DNA of 64,000 nucleotides from the NCBI RefSeq assembly GCF_007971385.1, contig NZ_CP042434.1, positions 4,278,001 through 4,342,000 of the forward strand. The letters run 5' to 3'. Below are positions 21,648 through 31,489 of this stretch, piece by piece. Positions within the stretch are counted from its first letter, which is position 1. Every line of letters starts with the position of its first letter. The position numbers were made by a program, and so were the translations under genes. The notes beneath the pieces are model-generated. The model made no database searches and had not been told where the DNA came from. It saw only the letters and a list, made by a program, of their open reading frames with translations. The DNA is from Arachidicoccus ginsenosidivorans (GTDB lineage: Bacteria > Bacteroidota > Bacteroidia > Chitinophagales > Chitinophagaceae).

Positions 21648-22721
21648 ATGACGGAAGCAGAAATTGTAAAGGCGCTCACTAATGTGATAGATCCTGAGCA
21701 GAAAAAGGATATCATCTCATTACATATGGTGTCTGATATTAAAATCCATGATAAGAACATCTCGCTGACCGTGGGCGTACCCATGAGCTCGGCTCCCCAT
21801 AAAGGTAGTATCAATGAACAATGTGAAACCCAGATTAAAAAGCTGGACCCTGAAGTAAATGTAAACGTTACATTTACCGCTAAAACCAGCAAAATCGCTG
21901 CCGTTCATGAAAAAGTATTACCTGGCGTGAAAAATATTATTGCAGTTGTCAGCGGAAAAGGCGGTGTAGGCAAAAGCACGGTTTCTGCCAACCTGGCCCT
22001 GGCCCTGGCTCAGGATGGTTTCAGTGTTGGTTTTATGGATGCCGACATATATGGTCCAAGTGGCCCGATTATGTTTGGTGTGCGCGGTGATCGTCCCATG
22101 ATGATGGAAGTGGAGGGCAAGGCCAAGATTGCGCCGCTGGAAAAATATGGAATAAAAATTATCAGTATTGGTCTGTTAGTAGATGAAAGACAAGCTGTTG
22201 TTTGGAGAGGGCCTATGGTTAGTAGCGCCGTTCGCCAGTTTGTAACAGATGTATATTGGGGTGATCTGGACTACCTGATCATTGATATGCCTCCAGGAAC
22301 AGGAGATATTCATCTGACTCTCATGCAGTTAGTTCCCGTAACCGGTGTGGTGATCGTGACCACCCCGCAGGATGTAGCCTTGGCAGATGCCAAAAAAGGT
22401 ATCGCCATGTTCAGTCAGGCGCAGATTAATGTTCCCATTTTGGGTATTATAGAGAATATGGCCTATTTCACGCCGGCGGAACTGCCAGATAATAAGTACT
22501 ACATTTTTGGTAAAGAAGGTGGCAAGCACCTGGCCGATGAATATGATATCCAGTTTTTGGGCCAGATCCCACTTGTACAAAGTATCCGGGAAGGTGGCGA
22601 TCAGGGTGCGCCTGCTATGATGGGTGAAGATGAGATTTCAAAGAAGGCATTCAGGGATTTTGCGGATAATACAGTAAAACAGGTGGCCGCCTATAGGGCC
22701 GAACATATTGTAAGTAGATAA
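21648..22721 (+). CDS. mrp: Mrp/NBP35-type iron-sulfur cluster carrier ATPase
   Basis: About 357 residues from the ATG at 21648, where MIP18-family homology begins. N-terminal MIP18/DUF59-like domain (about 1-85), then a ParA-like P-loop ATPase with the deviant Walker A VSGKGGVGKSTVSANLALAL. Further motifs are DADIYGPSGP, IDMPPGTGDIHL and TTPQDVALADAKKG. The family moves Fe-S clusters to apoproteins in the cytoplasm. The usual CXXC near the C-terminus is replaced by FTPAELPDNKYY, a variant I know from other Bacteroidota. Upstream sequence could be read in frame but has no homology. Confidence 0.93.
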   Translation: MTEAEIVKALTNVIDPEQKKDIISLHMVSDIKIHDKNISLTVGVPMSSAPHKGSINEQCETQIKKLDPEVNVNVTFTAKTSKIAAVHEKVLPGVKNIIAVVSGKGGVGKSTVSANLALALAQDGFSVGFMDADIYGPSGPIMFGVRGDRPMMMEVEGKAKIAPLEKYGIKIISIGLLVDERQAVVWRGPMVSSAVRQFVTDVYWGDLDYLIIDMPPGTGDIHLTLMQLVPVTGVVIVTTPQDVALADAKKGIAMFSQAQINVPILGIIENMAYFTPAELPDNKYYIFGKEGGKHLADEYDIQFLGQIPLVQSIREGGDQGAPAMMGEDEISKKAFRDFADNTVKQVAAYRAEHIVSR

Positions 22722-22813
22722 TTCAATAGAAAGCAAGGTGAAACATTGATCAGAATAAACCAAGCCCATCATTAGGAAGTCATACATGGGAAAACCCTAA
22801 ATCATTTAATAGT

Positions 22814-23275
22814 ATGCGCCAGTTCAGATCATTACTTTTTATTTCCCTATGCTCGTTTGGACTTATTGTATGTGTCTCGGCTCAAAGCAGAGGCCAGTTC
22901 CAACGTGAAATTTTAAAATATACGAATCAATACAGGCACCGGCAAGGATTGCCGGCGCTTGTACTTGATGGTACAGCCTCCCGACTGGCCCAGCAGCATA
23001 GTAGTGACATGGCCGCCGGAAGAGCTGGGTTTGGCCATGGCGGCTTTCAAAGCAGGACCAACAAACTAAGGGCTAAATACGGTAGATATATTGCCACCGG
23101 TGAAAATGTTGCTTTTGGCAAACTCTCTGCCAGGCAGGTCGTAAATATCTGGATTCATAGTGCACCACATAGAAAGAATCTAAGGGGAAAGTTCAACAAG
23201 GTTGGCATTGGGATTGCTTACAACCGTCAGGGAGTCGCTTATTTTACCCAATTATTTGTCCGAACCCGTGAATAA
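22814..23275 (+). CDS. Secreted CAP-domain (SCP/PR-1-like) protein
   Basis: A 153-residue protein with a signal peptide (LFISLCSFGLIVCVSAQ) and a single CAP domain: YTNQYRHRQGLPALVLD, AQQHSSDMAA, GENVAFGKLS, and WIHSAPHRKNL, which contains the domain's conserved His. The two CAP histidines and GEN motif are present. Function in bacteria is unclear (possible lipid or peptide binding, or protease). It follows mrp by 92 bases and may be read with it. Confidence 0.85.
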   Translation: MRQFRSLLFISLCSFGLIVCVSAQSRGQFQREILKYTNQYRHRQGLPALVLDGTASRLAQQHSSDMAAGRAGFGHGGFQSRTNKLRAKYGRYIATGENVAFGKLSARQVVNIWIHSAPHRKNLRGKFNKVGIGIAYNRQGVAYFTQLFVRTRE

Positions 23276-23313
23276 AAGCATAATATTATATGAATTGAAA
23301 CGTTAATATCAGG

Positions 23314-23340
23314 TTGTGATCATTAATTTTCGTAATTTTG
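23314..23340 (+). promoter_or_regulatory. Candidate Bacteroidota-type promoter for queA
   Basis: TAATTTTG (23333-23340) matches the Bacteroidota -7 element TAnnTTTG exactly; GTTG at 23313-23316 could be the -33 element, with a spacing (16) one or two bases short. It would give a leader of about 150 bases before queA. A GC-rich hairpin (CGCC..GGCG around 23375) lies in the leader. Confidence 0.4.
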
Positions 23341-23496
23341 CGCACTTATAATGATGCCGTAACATCATCCAGTCGCCCCGTAAGGCGTCGACAGTATGTA
23401 TGTGGGCTATTAAATAATATTAATTAATAGACACAGGATACTCCCCAAAAAGGCCCGCTTTTTTAGGGAAACATCTGTAAAATTTGAACCAAGCAC

Positions 23497-24546
23497 ATGA
23501 AATTATCTCAGTTTCGCTTCGATTTACCCCTTAATTTAATTGCCCAGAATCCCCCAAAACGTCGTGAAGATTCGCGTTTGATGGTCGTAGAAAGAAATAC
23601 CGGCCGTATTGAGCACAAACAGTTTAAGGATGTTTTGGACTATTTTGATGACAAGGATGTCTTTGTTGTTAACAATACAAAAGTTTTCCCGGCCAGAATG
23701 TATGGCAGAAAGGAAAAGACCGGTGCTAAAATTGAAGTCTTTTTGCTACGTGAACTCAACAAACAAAACCGACTTTGGGATGTCATCGTGGATCCTGCCC
23801 GTAAGATTCGTGTCGGAAACAAGCTTTATTTTGGGGAAAATGATGAACTGGTGGCTGAGGTAATCGACAATACGACCAGCCGAGGCAGAACCATCCGCTT
23901 TCTTTGGGACAGCGATGAGGCCAGTTTTAGAAAAATGCTGGAATTTATGGGTGAAACGCCTCTACCAAAATATATTAAACGTAAACCAACTGAAGAGGAT
24001 AAGGAACGCTATCAAACCGTATATGCTAAATATGAAGGCGCGGTAGCAGCGCCCACAGCGGGCATGCACTTTAGCAAGGAATTGATCAAACGCCTGGAGA
24101 TCCAGGGGATCAAGTTTGCAGAATTAACGTTGCATACCAGTCTTGGCACTTTCCGTCCAATTGAAGTAGAGGATTTAAGCAAACATAAAATGGATGCTGA
24201 GTATTTTCGCATAGAGGATGAAACCTGCAAAATTGTCAATGCGGCTAAAACCACTGGTCACCGGGTTTGTTCTATCGGTACCACCACTATGCGTGCCTTG
24301 GAAAGTAGTTTTACTGCCCAGGGATTATTGAAACCAAATGAAGGCTGGACAAATGTGTTTGTACACCCGCCACATAAATTCAGTATTGCTGACAGTTTGA
24401 TTACAAACTTTCACCTGCCTAAGACTAGTTTACTTATCATGGTTTGCGCATTTACAGGTTATGATCTGGCAATGGAAGCTTATCAGGTCGCAATTAAGGA
24501 AAAATACAATTTCTTCACCTATGGCGATGCCATGCTGGTGATCTAA
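23497..24546 (+). CDS. queA: S-adenosylmethionine:tRNA ribosyltransferase-isomerase
   Basis: A 349-residue protein covering the full QueA family length. It opens with [20 protein letters not shown] and contains [37 protein letters not shown] and the C-terminal [16 protein letters not shown], all family hallmarks. The enzyme transfers the ribosyl moiety of SAM to preQ1 at the tRNA wobble base, forming epoxyqueuosine, the penultimate step of queuosine synthesis in the cytoplasm. The frame is intact. A hairpin follows. Confidence 0.96.
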   Translation: MKLSQFRFDLPLNLIAQNPPKRREDSRLMVVERNTGRIEHKQFKDVLDYFDDKDVFVVNNTKVFPARMYGRKEKTGAKIEVFLLRELNKQNRLWDVIVDPARKIRVGNKLYFGENDELVAEVIDNTTSRGRTIRFLWDSDEASFRKMLEFMGETPLPKYIKRKPTEEDKERYQTVYAKYEGAVAAPTAGMHFSKELIKRLEIQGIKFAELTLHTSLGTFRPIEVEDLSKHKMDAEYFRIEDETCKIVNAAKTTGHRVCSIGTTTMRALESSFTAQGLLKPNEGWTNVFVHPPHKFSIADSLITNFHLPKTSLLIMVCAFTGYDLAMEAYQVAIKEKYNFFTYGDAMLVI

Positions 24547-24560
24547 TAAATTTTAATTTA

Positions 24561-24586
24561 GAAGATAGGGCTACTGCCCTATCTTC
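24561..24586. terminator. Hairpin downstream of queA
   Basis: GAAGATAGGGC (24561-24571) pairs perfectly with GCCCTATCTTC (24576-24586) around a TACT loop, 15 bases after the queA stop. The trailing U-tract is weak. Confidence 0.65.
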
Positions 24587-24647
24587 ATTTACATCTTAGC
24601 CGGTTTTGCCGGAACTAAATAGCTGCTTTAATCTGAAAATCTGTAGG

Positions 24648-25397
24648 ATGTTCAATTTGTTTAAAAAATCTAGTGTTGCTGCGACAAAGAGCCGTGACTG
24701 GGGATTTGTCAAAACGGATATACACAGTCATATTCTACCTGGTATAGATGATGGTGCTCAGTCAATTGAGGACAGTCTGGCACTCGTGGAGAGTATGTAT
24801 CGTCATGGATACCGTAAAATGGTCGCTACACCCCACTCTAGTGAAGATATCTATCCTAACGACTCGAAGACGATTTTGGAGAGAAGAGACTTACTTAGAG
24901 AAGCTGTCCAGAAAAATGGCATAGAAATGCAAATTGAGGCGGCTGCAGAATACATGATTGATGAAAGGTTTGTAAAGATGGTTGAAAGTGGTGAAAAGAT
25001 GCTGACCATTCATGATAACCGGGTTTTGGTTGAGATGTCTTATCTACTGGAATCACCTTATCTCCATAATGGCCTTTTTGCCTTACAGACCCACGGGTAT
25101 CAACCTATATTAGCCCATCCGGAGCGTTATAATTTCTATCACAATACTCTGGATAAATATGATGAACTGAAGGAAAAGGGTTGTTTATTTCAATTGAATC
25201 TGATCGCATTTTCTGGATATTACGGAAAGCATGTTAAAAAAGTGGCTACTTATCTTTTTGAAAAAGGCATGTACGACTACGTGGGCTCTGATATCCACCA
25301 TACCAGACATACTAATGCACTGCACAGTGTTTTACAGTCTAAAATAATGCCTGAATTAATGGAATATCCTTTTGTGAATGGGAGTCTGAGTGTCTGA
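24648..25397 (+). CDS. CpsB/CapC-like PHP-domain tyrosine phosphatase
   Basis: About 249 residues from the ATG at 24648. PHP metal-site motifs: DIHSHILPGIDDGAQ, ATPHSSEDIYPN, LAHPERYNFYH and GSDIHHTRHTN. This family dephosphorylates bacterial tyrosine kinases that drive capsule or exopolysaccharide export, or acts as a Mn-dependent phosphatase. The partner kinase is not in the window. A TTG-started extension upstream is not conserved-looking, so the ATG is preferred. Confidence 0.9.
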   Translation: MFNLFKKSSVAATKSRDWGFVKTDIHSHILPGIDDGAQSIEDSLALVESMYRHGYRKMVATPHSSEDIYPNDSKTILERRDLLREAVQKNGIEMQIEAAAEYMIDERFVKMVESGEKMLTIHDNRVLVEMSYLLESPYLHNGLFALQTHGYQPILAHPERYNFYHNTLDKYDELKEKGCLFQLNLIAFSGYYGKHVKKVATYLFEKGMYDYVGSDIHHTRHTNALHSVLQSKIMPELMEYPFVNGSLSV

Positions 25398-25714
25398 ACG
25401 CGGCCCTCTTAAATTAGAAATCAATTGTGATAAAACGGGCGGACGAATAACTTTTAAGCCATAAACACCGGTCATTGGCCAAACTGCTTGTTGGCAGCAG
25501 GTGTTTGATTAGATGTTATTTATTTGATTGATTTTGTTTCTCACATTATTCAAATTGTCAAAGAACTTTACCAATTCGGTATGTATAAAATAGCTGATTA
25601 TCAATAAACTTATAACAATACTGGTGTAAATTAGGTGTAAAAGCATTTGCCGGCGATTTAGTATTATCTGGTAATATGCCAATAACAATAAACTAAATTC
25701 AACTCAATCATCTT
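25398..25714. other. Intergenic region
   Basis: AT-rich DNA between the CpsB-like gene and a transposase remnant. No ORF, RNA gene or repeat could be supported. It may hold lost parts of the ISAs1 element. Confidence 0.5.
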
Positions 25715-25999
25715 TCAGGATATCCATTCTCTAAAACAATTCTCCAGGGCGGCGCTATCTGCCATTGAAAAGAAGCGGTTAAATGTATCGTGGGAAGGAA
25801 CGCCGCCAGAAAGGTCTAAAAAGCGACTCAACCAGTCTTTTTTCTGTTTGCCAAATTCCGCTATATCATACCAGCTCTCAGCTCCACATATTATTGCAGC
25901 CAATGTAATAGCTATTATCGTATCCAATTTATGCACCTGCTTACGTTTCATCCTATGGTCTTTGTAACTGCGAAAATAGTTCAAGGGAGTACATTCCAT
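25715..25999 (-). pseudogene. ISAs1-family transposase, N-terminal remnant
   Basis: 94 residues match only the N-terminal DDE_Tnp_1-associated domain of ISAs1/H-repeat transposases (ICGAESWYDIAEFGKQKKDW; GGVPSHDTFNRFFS; ENCFREWI). Full members have about 370 residues; the catalytic part is missing and the homology stops at REWIS. No element ends are visible. It is a remnant. Confidence 0.85.
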
Positions 26000-26106
26000 G
26001 TTATTCTTTTACGCAATGAAAAGGAATCCAAAGAACCAAAACAATACATGTGGATAAATATCGTAATATCTATTTGTTAGGCCACATAGGTGAAATGCGG
26101 AACAAA

Positions 26107-26455
26107 TTATTTTAATGCGTCAGCCCGTGCAACCAAAAAAGCATTATAATTCACTCCTTTTTTAAATTGTTGCCATTTGCCACCAACGAATCCATAAATA
26201 TTTAAAATTTTGGTAATTTTGTGCAATTGTCGCTAATATTTTGTCTCGATCACCGTTGTTCGATTTAGATAAATCATCAATATTGCCTGTTTCCGGATTT
26301 ACATCGCCAAAACCAAGATTAAAGTATGTAATCCCATTCGCATTTTGCGGACTGAAACGGACTACTTTTTTTATCTTGCCTTTTGGCCCTTCACTTTGAA
26401 ATTCAAAATCAAGATAACTGCTATTGGAATTGAATGTATAACGGTCTAAGTTCAT
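26107..26455 (-). CDS. DUF6934-family small protein, probable frameshift near the end
   Basis: The N-terminal 75 residues (MNLDRYTFNSNSSYLDFEF; EGPKGKIKKVVRF; YFNLGFGD; NNGDRDKILATIAQ) resemble DUF6934 proteins common in Bacteroidota, function unknown. The literal frame ends at 26162 with an unlikely tail. Removing one A in the A4 run near 26223, or adding two bases, continues into IYGFVGGKWQQFKKGVNY and ends at 26107, which looks more protein-like (about 115 residues). Such small proteins often sit among mobile or defence genes; here it adjoins a transposase remnant. Confidence 0.6.
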
Positions 26456-26618
26456 ATAACTCTTTTTGGATAATTTTACTTTCCTTTTTCTTTCATTGAA
26501 TTGTCAATCTGCAAATGAAGGAATATAATCTCTGAAATTCAGCAATAACCTTTTTGAATGGGGTGAATTTGTGTAAAATAATTCCAGCATTGATGGTGAT
26601 GTAGATTTTTATAAATGG

Positions 26619-27737
26619 CTATTTCCATTTACGTTTGAGCCACGCCCTGACGGGTTCATCGTAATATTTTAAACAAAGATAAGCCACCAAAATAGAACCA
26701 ATTACTGTTAGTGCGCCATAACCAATCGCTAGAGGCATATTTGTTAAATGGTGGTCACTGGCCCAGCCAGTGTAAATATATATGAAGGCGTAATGGGTGA
26801 TATATAGAGGATAAGAAATATCGCCCAAAAATTTACAAATTTTCTTTTCTGCCTTAGCTATCGTAAAGCCGCTAGCACCTACATAGACAACTAATGGAAA
26901 AATAATAATGATTATAAATGCCTCATAAAGGCCATTTAGCCAACGATGAGCATCTCCACCTAATCTAGGCATTGCCAGTGCTACACAGATAAGCAGGCTG
27001 CAAATGAGAAAAGCACGTTTAATGCGACCTGGTTTGCATACTCTGGACAGCAAAAGCCCTGCAAAGAATGGATAAAATAGCCTGGTAAAACCGATCCGTA
27101 ATTGTTCAGGCGTAACACTCCAGCCTCCAATCACATCACCATTTTTAGAAGTGAGCAGGTAATGGACCAATAGTGCTGCAGATAAGATAACTAAAACCGA
27201 CAATGCCTTTTTGGATAGTTTTCTGAGTCCTACTGCATAGAGAATATTAGCAATGTATTCAAAAAATAATGACCAACCTGGGCCATTCAGTGGATGCATC
27301 TCCTGCCATCCGCGAATATCCATGCTCGGTGTAACTGGTATCAAGGTAAAGCCTATTAACATCGTCAGTATCACCTTCCAAACTGGGATGGTATGAATCG
27401 CTGGCCATAAGGAGGAATCACCGAAATAGAAGCATATGGCACCTATCACCATACCCATGATCACCATTGGTTGTAACCTTTGTAGCCTTCTTTTAAAAAA
27501 GCTGCCTAATGTCAATTTATGCCAGCGGTCATCATAGGCATACCCTATTACAAAACCTGATAATACAAAAAAGAAATCCACTGCCAGGTAACCATGATTG
27601 ATTATTTGGGTGAGCGAGCTCTCCGCATGGGCTTCAAAGGTGTGGAATAATACAACGATTACGGCTGCTACCCCTCTTAAACCATCCAAAATGGCATAGT
27701 GAGGTTTGGTCGGTAATACCCCTGCATTTTCTGTCAT
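26619..27737 (-). CDS. Acyltransferase family 3 (OafA/YrhL-like) membrane protein
   Basis: A 372-residue protein with about ten predicted helices. It has the family's front motif LDGLRGVAAVIVVLFHTFEA, including the catalytic-type His, and YLAVDFFFVLSGFVIGYAYDDRW with SFFKRRLQRLQP. Members O-acylate (often acetylate) surface glycans or exopolysaccharide units in the inner membrane. A rml sugar operon lies 2 kb away, but no other glycan gene is adjacent. The frame is intact. Confidence 0.9.
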   Translation of the reverse strand: MTENAGVLPTKPHYAILDGLRGVAAVIVVLFHTFEAHAESSLTQIINHGYLAVDFFFVLSGFVIGYAYDDRWHKLTLGSFFKRRLQRLQPMVIMGMVIGAICFYFGDSSLWPAIHTIPVWKVILTMLIGFTLIPVTPSMDIRGWQEMHPLNGPGWSLFFEYIANILYAVGLRKLSKKALSVLVILSAALLVHYLLTSKNGDVIGGWSVTPEQLRIGFTRLFYPFFAGLLLSRVCKPGRIKRAFLICSLLICVALAMPRLGGDAHRWLNGLYEAFIIIIIFPLVVYVGASGFTIAKAEKKICKFLGDISYPLYITHYAFIYIYTGWASDHHLTNMPLAIGYGALTVIGSILVAYLCLKYYDEPVRAWLKRKWK

Positions 27738-28516
27738 TCGTACAATTTTGATTTTAGCGTTTAATGATGCAAAATGTTAATTGTAAATATAATGAACAAA
27801 AATGGAATTTGAGAAGATGGCTCCTTTGATTTTTTGATTTAGTGAATTAAAGGTTATACGCTCTTGGCTGTAGCCTGATGGCTCAATTGTTTACTGAGGA
27901 TTAATCAAGATTGCCAAACGATGATTTAGTGGACAGATTTATTATCAGGGATAAATTTGCTATATATTTTTGTTGTTGATAGATATTCTCAAAGAGGGGG
28001 TTATTTAAGGTTGTTCCATCTTGATGAAGAAATAACAAACGTCCCGTCATTTTGTAAATTTAAATAAATTATGATACTACTTATTATTGACCTGCCGTTT
28101 TGAAGTTCGGGAGCCCAACCACTACCAATTTCTAGCAATTGATTTTTTATGAAATTAGAAAATGGTTTTGGGAAGTATTATAGAATTCAATTTTGCTTAT
28201 TGCACCTGTTTTTTGATAATCACAGAAAATCATACGGTGGAATCCTTATTTCCTAATTACCGGAATGGTACTTTTTACCTACCAAAGTGGTACATGCAAT
28301 ACCGAAGTGATACATCCTGATTACCGAAATTGATCAATTCTCCTTACCGAAATAGTTTTTCGTTACTGAAATGGTACTTTTTACTTACCGAAGTGGTACA
28401 TGGTAATTACTGAAATGGATCAATGCTGATTACCGAGGTGGTATGCCTTATTTGTGATAAAGTGGTACATTGCTGCTTACTTATCAAAAATGTATATTAT
28501 ATTTCAATAATTTGAA
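27738..28516. other. Long non-coding region with a repeat array
   Basis: About 780 bases. The left half is AT-rich with no feature; the right half carries the degenerate repeats described at 28251-28480. No ORF with family resemblance and no RNA gene was found. Confidence 0.5.
28251..28480 (+). repeat. Degenerate 18-25 bp tandem repeats, unit like TTACCGAAATGGTAC
   Basis: About ten imperfect units in a row begin TTACCGAAATGGTAC or close variants (TTACCGAAGTGGTACATG, TTACTGAAATGGTACTTT, TTACCGAGGTGGTATG). Unit length varies and there are no regular spacers, so it is not CRISPR. Arrays of similar words occur at IS21-type ends as transposase-binding sites; a remnant of such an end is a guess. 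Confidence 0.7.
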
Positions 28517-29364
28517 TCAAGGTGTACTTTTATGATTTATTGGGGCATAGAGGGTTTTAATGCCCAAGCTTCTTTTGTATGCATCCAGTCTTGTGGATAA
28601 GGTGATTTTATTATTATGCAATTTAATATATATCAGCATCTTGGATCTTAGAAGCTTACCTCCTGAAACTGTTAATGGAGACCACCCCGTATTATTTCTT
28701 TCAAGCTCCTTTTTTATAAATTTAGTATATTGAGTACTTTTATTTGTATATAACTGGACTTCGCTTATTGTCCCATTCCTTTCTACAGCGCCATAAAATA
28801 AAACGACTGAATCACTGGGGACAGTGATGATTTTTTGATTGATAAAATCTATCTGAAAAATTTTTGCTAAACTATCAATATCTTCCTTATAACCCGCTGA
28901 AAATCGAAGTCGATTTATATAATAATAATAATAATAATTTTTGTTGAGGCAATATGCCTTGTGTATTTCATACTATCTCTGAAAACGTCGGTATTTGTTT
29001 TGTATTTAATGCCCAGCTCTTTATTCGCTGGGAATACTTTGAGATCTAAAGATGGTAATTTGTCTAGTTTTAAATGTGGGTATTTTAAGTCGAAAATATA
29101 TTTATCACCTTCAAATTCTAAATAGTAACCTTCTATAATATTTGTTTTGCCCTTGGATGAGTTTAAGCTTACGTAATATTGGTTTTTATTTTTTGATTCA
29201 AAATGCACGCTTTTAATTTGGGGATTCTTTTTAAAAAATGTTGTGAATATGGAATAAGGCAAGGAGATATTATATATTTCCTCACAACTCTGTGCACTGA
29301 TTTTGGAATAAATCAGAAAAGATAGTGATAAAACTAGACAAGCGCTATATTTTATTCTTGACAT
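28517..29364 (-). CDS. Exported protein with TonB C-terminal-like domain, one frameshift
   Basis: About 282 residues after repair. Signal peptide (LVLSLSFLIYSKISAQ), an unrecognised middle, then a run of six or seven Ile encoded by an ATT repeat. The literal frame stops at 28915 right after it. One extra base near 28919-28921 continues into RLRFSAGYKEDIDSLAKIFQ and a C-terminal part (VERNGTISEVQLY; NNTGWSPLTVSGGKLLRSKM) that resembles the TonB C-terminal fold. Without a membrane anchor or Pro-rich linker it is unlikely to be a working TonB. It may be a periplasmic protein of unknown role. Confidence 0.55.
28919..28940. repeat. (AAT)n microsatellite inside the TonB-C-like gene
   Basis: Six to seven AAT units, read as ATT (Ile) codons on the minus strand. 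The frame of the host gene changes at its edge. Confidence 0.8.
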
Positions 29365-29495
29365 AAAATATGGTTATTTTGATTTAAAGTATTTCTGTGG
29401 TGGGTCATTCCAGTTTTGTTATATAATTTTAGAGCCTATATTGATCATGATTAATGACACCACTTTTCCAAAGAAATAAGCCGCTCAAAATTAAT

Positions 29496-30524
29496 TTATC
29501 TATTTTGATAAATCTGCTCAATAATCTCAATTACTTCAGTTGCCTCCTGGACGGTTGGTAAGGCGTGCGACTGACCTTTATAGAACTTTTCCATTTCGTC
29601 CCAAAACTGATAATGCCCACCGGCTGCACCATATTTTTCCTTATATATGTCCATAGAGAGTTCCTCCTGCAGCGCTACTTCATTTGGCAGGCCGTCTCCG
29701 ATAGCGTATTGCAGTTTTTCCATATACTGCCCTGCTATTTTGATGGACCCTTTCTCGGCAATTATGGTAAGTGAACTTTCCGCATTTTGACTCCAGGCAG
29801 CGGTACTAAAGGTCATGGTCGTCAGGGCGTCCTTGGCGATTCCCTTTGTGAACCCAAATTGGATAAGTCCTGAATCTTCAAAATTAGAAAGCGCCTGATG
29901 ATTAAAATCTAATAAGGTTGCAGATTTGACACTGGGTTTGCCAAATAACCAATACAGCATATCAATAAAATGCAGAAACTGTGTATATAGACTGCCACCA
30001 TCCAGTTGCAGATCGCCATGCCAGCTCTCTTTTTGATAATAACGTTCGTCGCGGTTCCAAAGACAATTTACTTGTATAATATAAATCTGACCAAGCAGTT
30101 CTTTTTGTAACAATTGCTGTAGCCAGGTAGCTATTTTTGCATATCTGTTTTGAACGACAGGGAATAATTGAAGTCCGGCATTAATAGCCTTATGATGGAG
30201 CGCTGTTAGCTCGGTGCTACTTAATACAATGGGCTTTTCTGCAACAACATTCAATCCATTATCTAAACACTGCTTGATTTGCTGACCATGCAAACCGTTG
30301 GGGGTTGCAATAATCGCTAATCCTGCTTTTTTTTCTGCAGCCAGAAAATCATTGAGCGTCGCGAAAAAACTAACTGATTCTGGTAAGTTTTCTGGTCGCT
30401 TTTCGTGATGGGTATCTACCAGCGCGACCAATTCAAAATATTTACTGCCCATTATTACCGCAGCGTGTCTTTTGCCAATATGGCCATAACCAATCAGGAC
30501 TACTTTTGTTGTCTTTTCGCTCAC
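29496..30524 (-). CDS. Gfo/Idh/MocA-family oxidoreductase
   Basis: A 342-residue protein with an N-terminal Rossmann fold (VVLIGYGHIGKRHAAVI), the cofactor/active-site motif VVAEKPIVLSS with the usual Lys, and the C-terminal alpha/beta domain (WHGDLQLDGGSLYTQFLHFID, with the conserved His). The family uses NAD(P) to oxidise or reduce sugars. It is the last gene of the rmlB-rmlC-rmlA operon (48-base gap) and the operon lacks rmlD, so it probably modifies a nucleotide sugar made here; the exact reaction is inferred only. Confidence 0.85.
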   Translation of the reverse strand: MSEKTTKVVLIGYGHIGKRHAAVIMGSKYFELVALVDTHHEKRPENLPESVSFFATLNDFLAAEKKAGLAIIATPNGLHGQQIKQCLDNGLNVVAEKPIVLSSTELTALHHKAINAGLQLFPVVQNRYAKIATWLQQLLQKELLGQIYIIQVNCLWNRDERYYQKESWHGDLQLDGGSLYTQFLHFIDMLYWLFGKPSVKSATLLDFNHQALSNFEDSGLIQFGFTKGIAKDALTTMTFSTAAWSQNAESSLTIIAEKGSIKIAGQYMEKLQYAIGDGLPNEVALQEELSMDIYKEKYGAAGGHYQFWDEMEKFYKGQSHALPTVQEATEVIEIIEQIYQNR

Positions 30525-30572
30525 TTTTATGTTTAATATTTGGTTGGAATAAAAAATAGCTGCCCTTGATGC

Positions 30573-31427
30573 TTAGAGCTTCAGCAGGTATTCCCCATAG
30601 CCACTTTTCTTTAATGGTTCTGCAACTTTTTGTAATTGCGCTCGGTCTATAAAGCCCATTCTGAAGGCAATTTCTTCCGGACAGCCTATTTTTAACCCTT
30701 GTCTGTTTTCAATGACCTGTACAAATTGAGAGGCTTCCATCATGGAATCATGTGTACCCGTATCCAGCCAGGCTGTTCCCCGACTTAAAACACCTACATT
30801 TAATTTGCCCTGCTCTAAATAATACCGGTTAACATCCGTAATTTCATATTCTCCCCTGGCGGACGGCTGAATATTTTTAGCCACTTCTACAACGGAGTTA
30901 TCATAAAAATAAAGGCCAGGAACGGCATAATTTGATTTTGGTTGTACAGGCTTCTCTTCAATAGATATTGCCTGGTTGTGCTCGTCAAATGCTACAACGC
31001 CATACCGCTCAGGATCACTTACCTGATAGGCATATATAACGCCACCAACCGGATCATTATTTTGCTGTAATAATTTAGCCAGACCGCTACCATAAAAAAT
31101 ATTATCCCCCAGTATCAAGGCCACCTTATCCAGGCCGATAAAGTCCGCGCCCAATACAAATGCCTGCGCCAGGCCATTGGGCACCGGCTGGACAATATAT
31201 TCAAAACGGCAACCCCATTTACTGCCATCTCCAAGTAAGCGGATAAACCCCTGCTGATCTTCAGGGGTGGTTATGATCAGTATTTCCCGTATACCGGCCA
31301 TCATCAGCACGGATAAAGGGTAATAGATCATCGGTTTATCGTAGATTGGCATTAGTTGTTTACTGATGCCCAGCGTAATGGGATAAAGCCTCGTGCCGGA
31401 TCCTCCGGCCAGTATAATTCCTTTCAT
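30573..31427 (-). CDS. rmlA: Glucose-1-phosphate thymidylyltransferase
   Basis: A 284-residue RmlA. Opens with the nucleotidyltransferase signature [20 protein letters not shown], then [17 protein letters not shown] and the [10 protein letters not shown] metal site. It makes dTDP-glucose from dTTP and glucose 1-phosphate in the cytoplasm, the entry step to dTDP-sugars such as dTDP-L-rhamnose. The gene follows rmlC by 62 bases. The frame is complete. Confidence 0.96.
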   Translation of the reverse strand: MKGIILAGGSGTRLYPITLGISKQLMPIYDKPMIYYPLSVLMMAGIREILIITTPEDQQGFIRLLGDGSKWGCRFEYIVQPVPNGLAQAFVLGADFIGLDKVALILGDNIFYGSGLAKLLQQNNDPVGGVIYAYQVSDPERYGVVAFDEHNQAISIEEKPVQPKSNYAVPGLYFYDNSVVEVAKNIQPSARGEYEITDVNRYYLEQGKLNVGVLSRGTAWLDTGTHDSMMEASQFVQVIENRQGLKIGCPEEIAFRMGFIDRAQLQKVAEPLKKSGYGEYLLKL

Positions 31428-31489
31428 GGGTAATAGATTATGAAAAAATGATTAGACCCTAGCTTAATCTCTTTAGATTTACCTGTAGC

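Noticed and set aside
23341-23496. preQ1 riboswitch in the queA leader
   Set aside because: The short conserved preQ1 aptamer pattern is not visible; only an unrelated GC hairpin is seen.
28251-28480. CRISPR array
   Set aside because: Units vary in length and sequence, there are no unique spacers of constant size and no cas genes.
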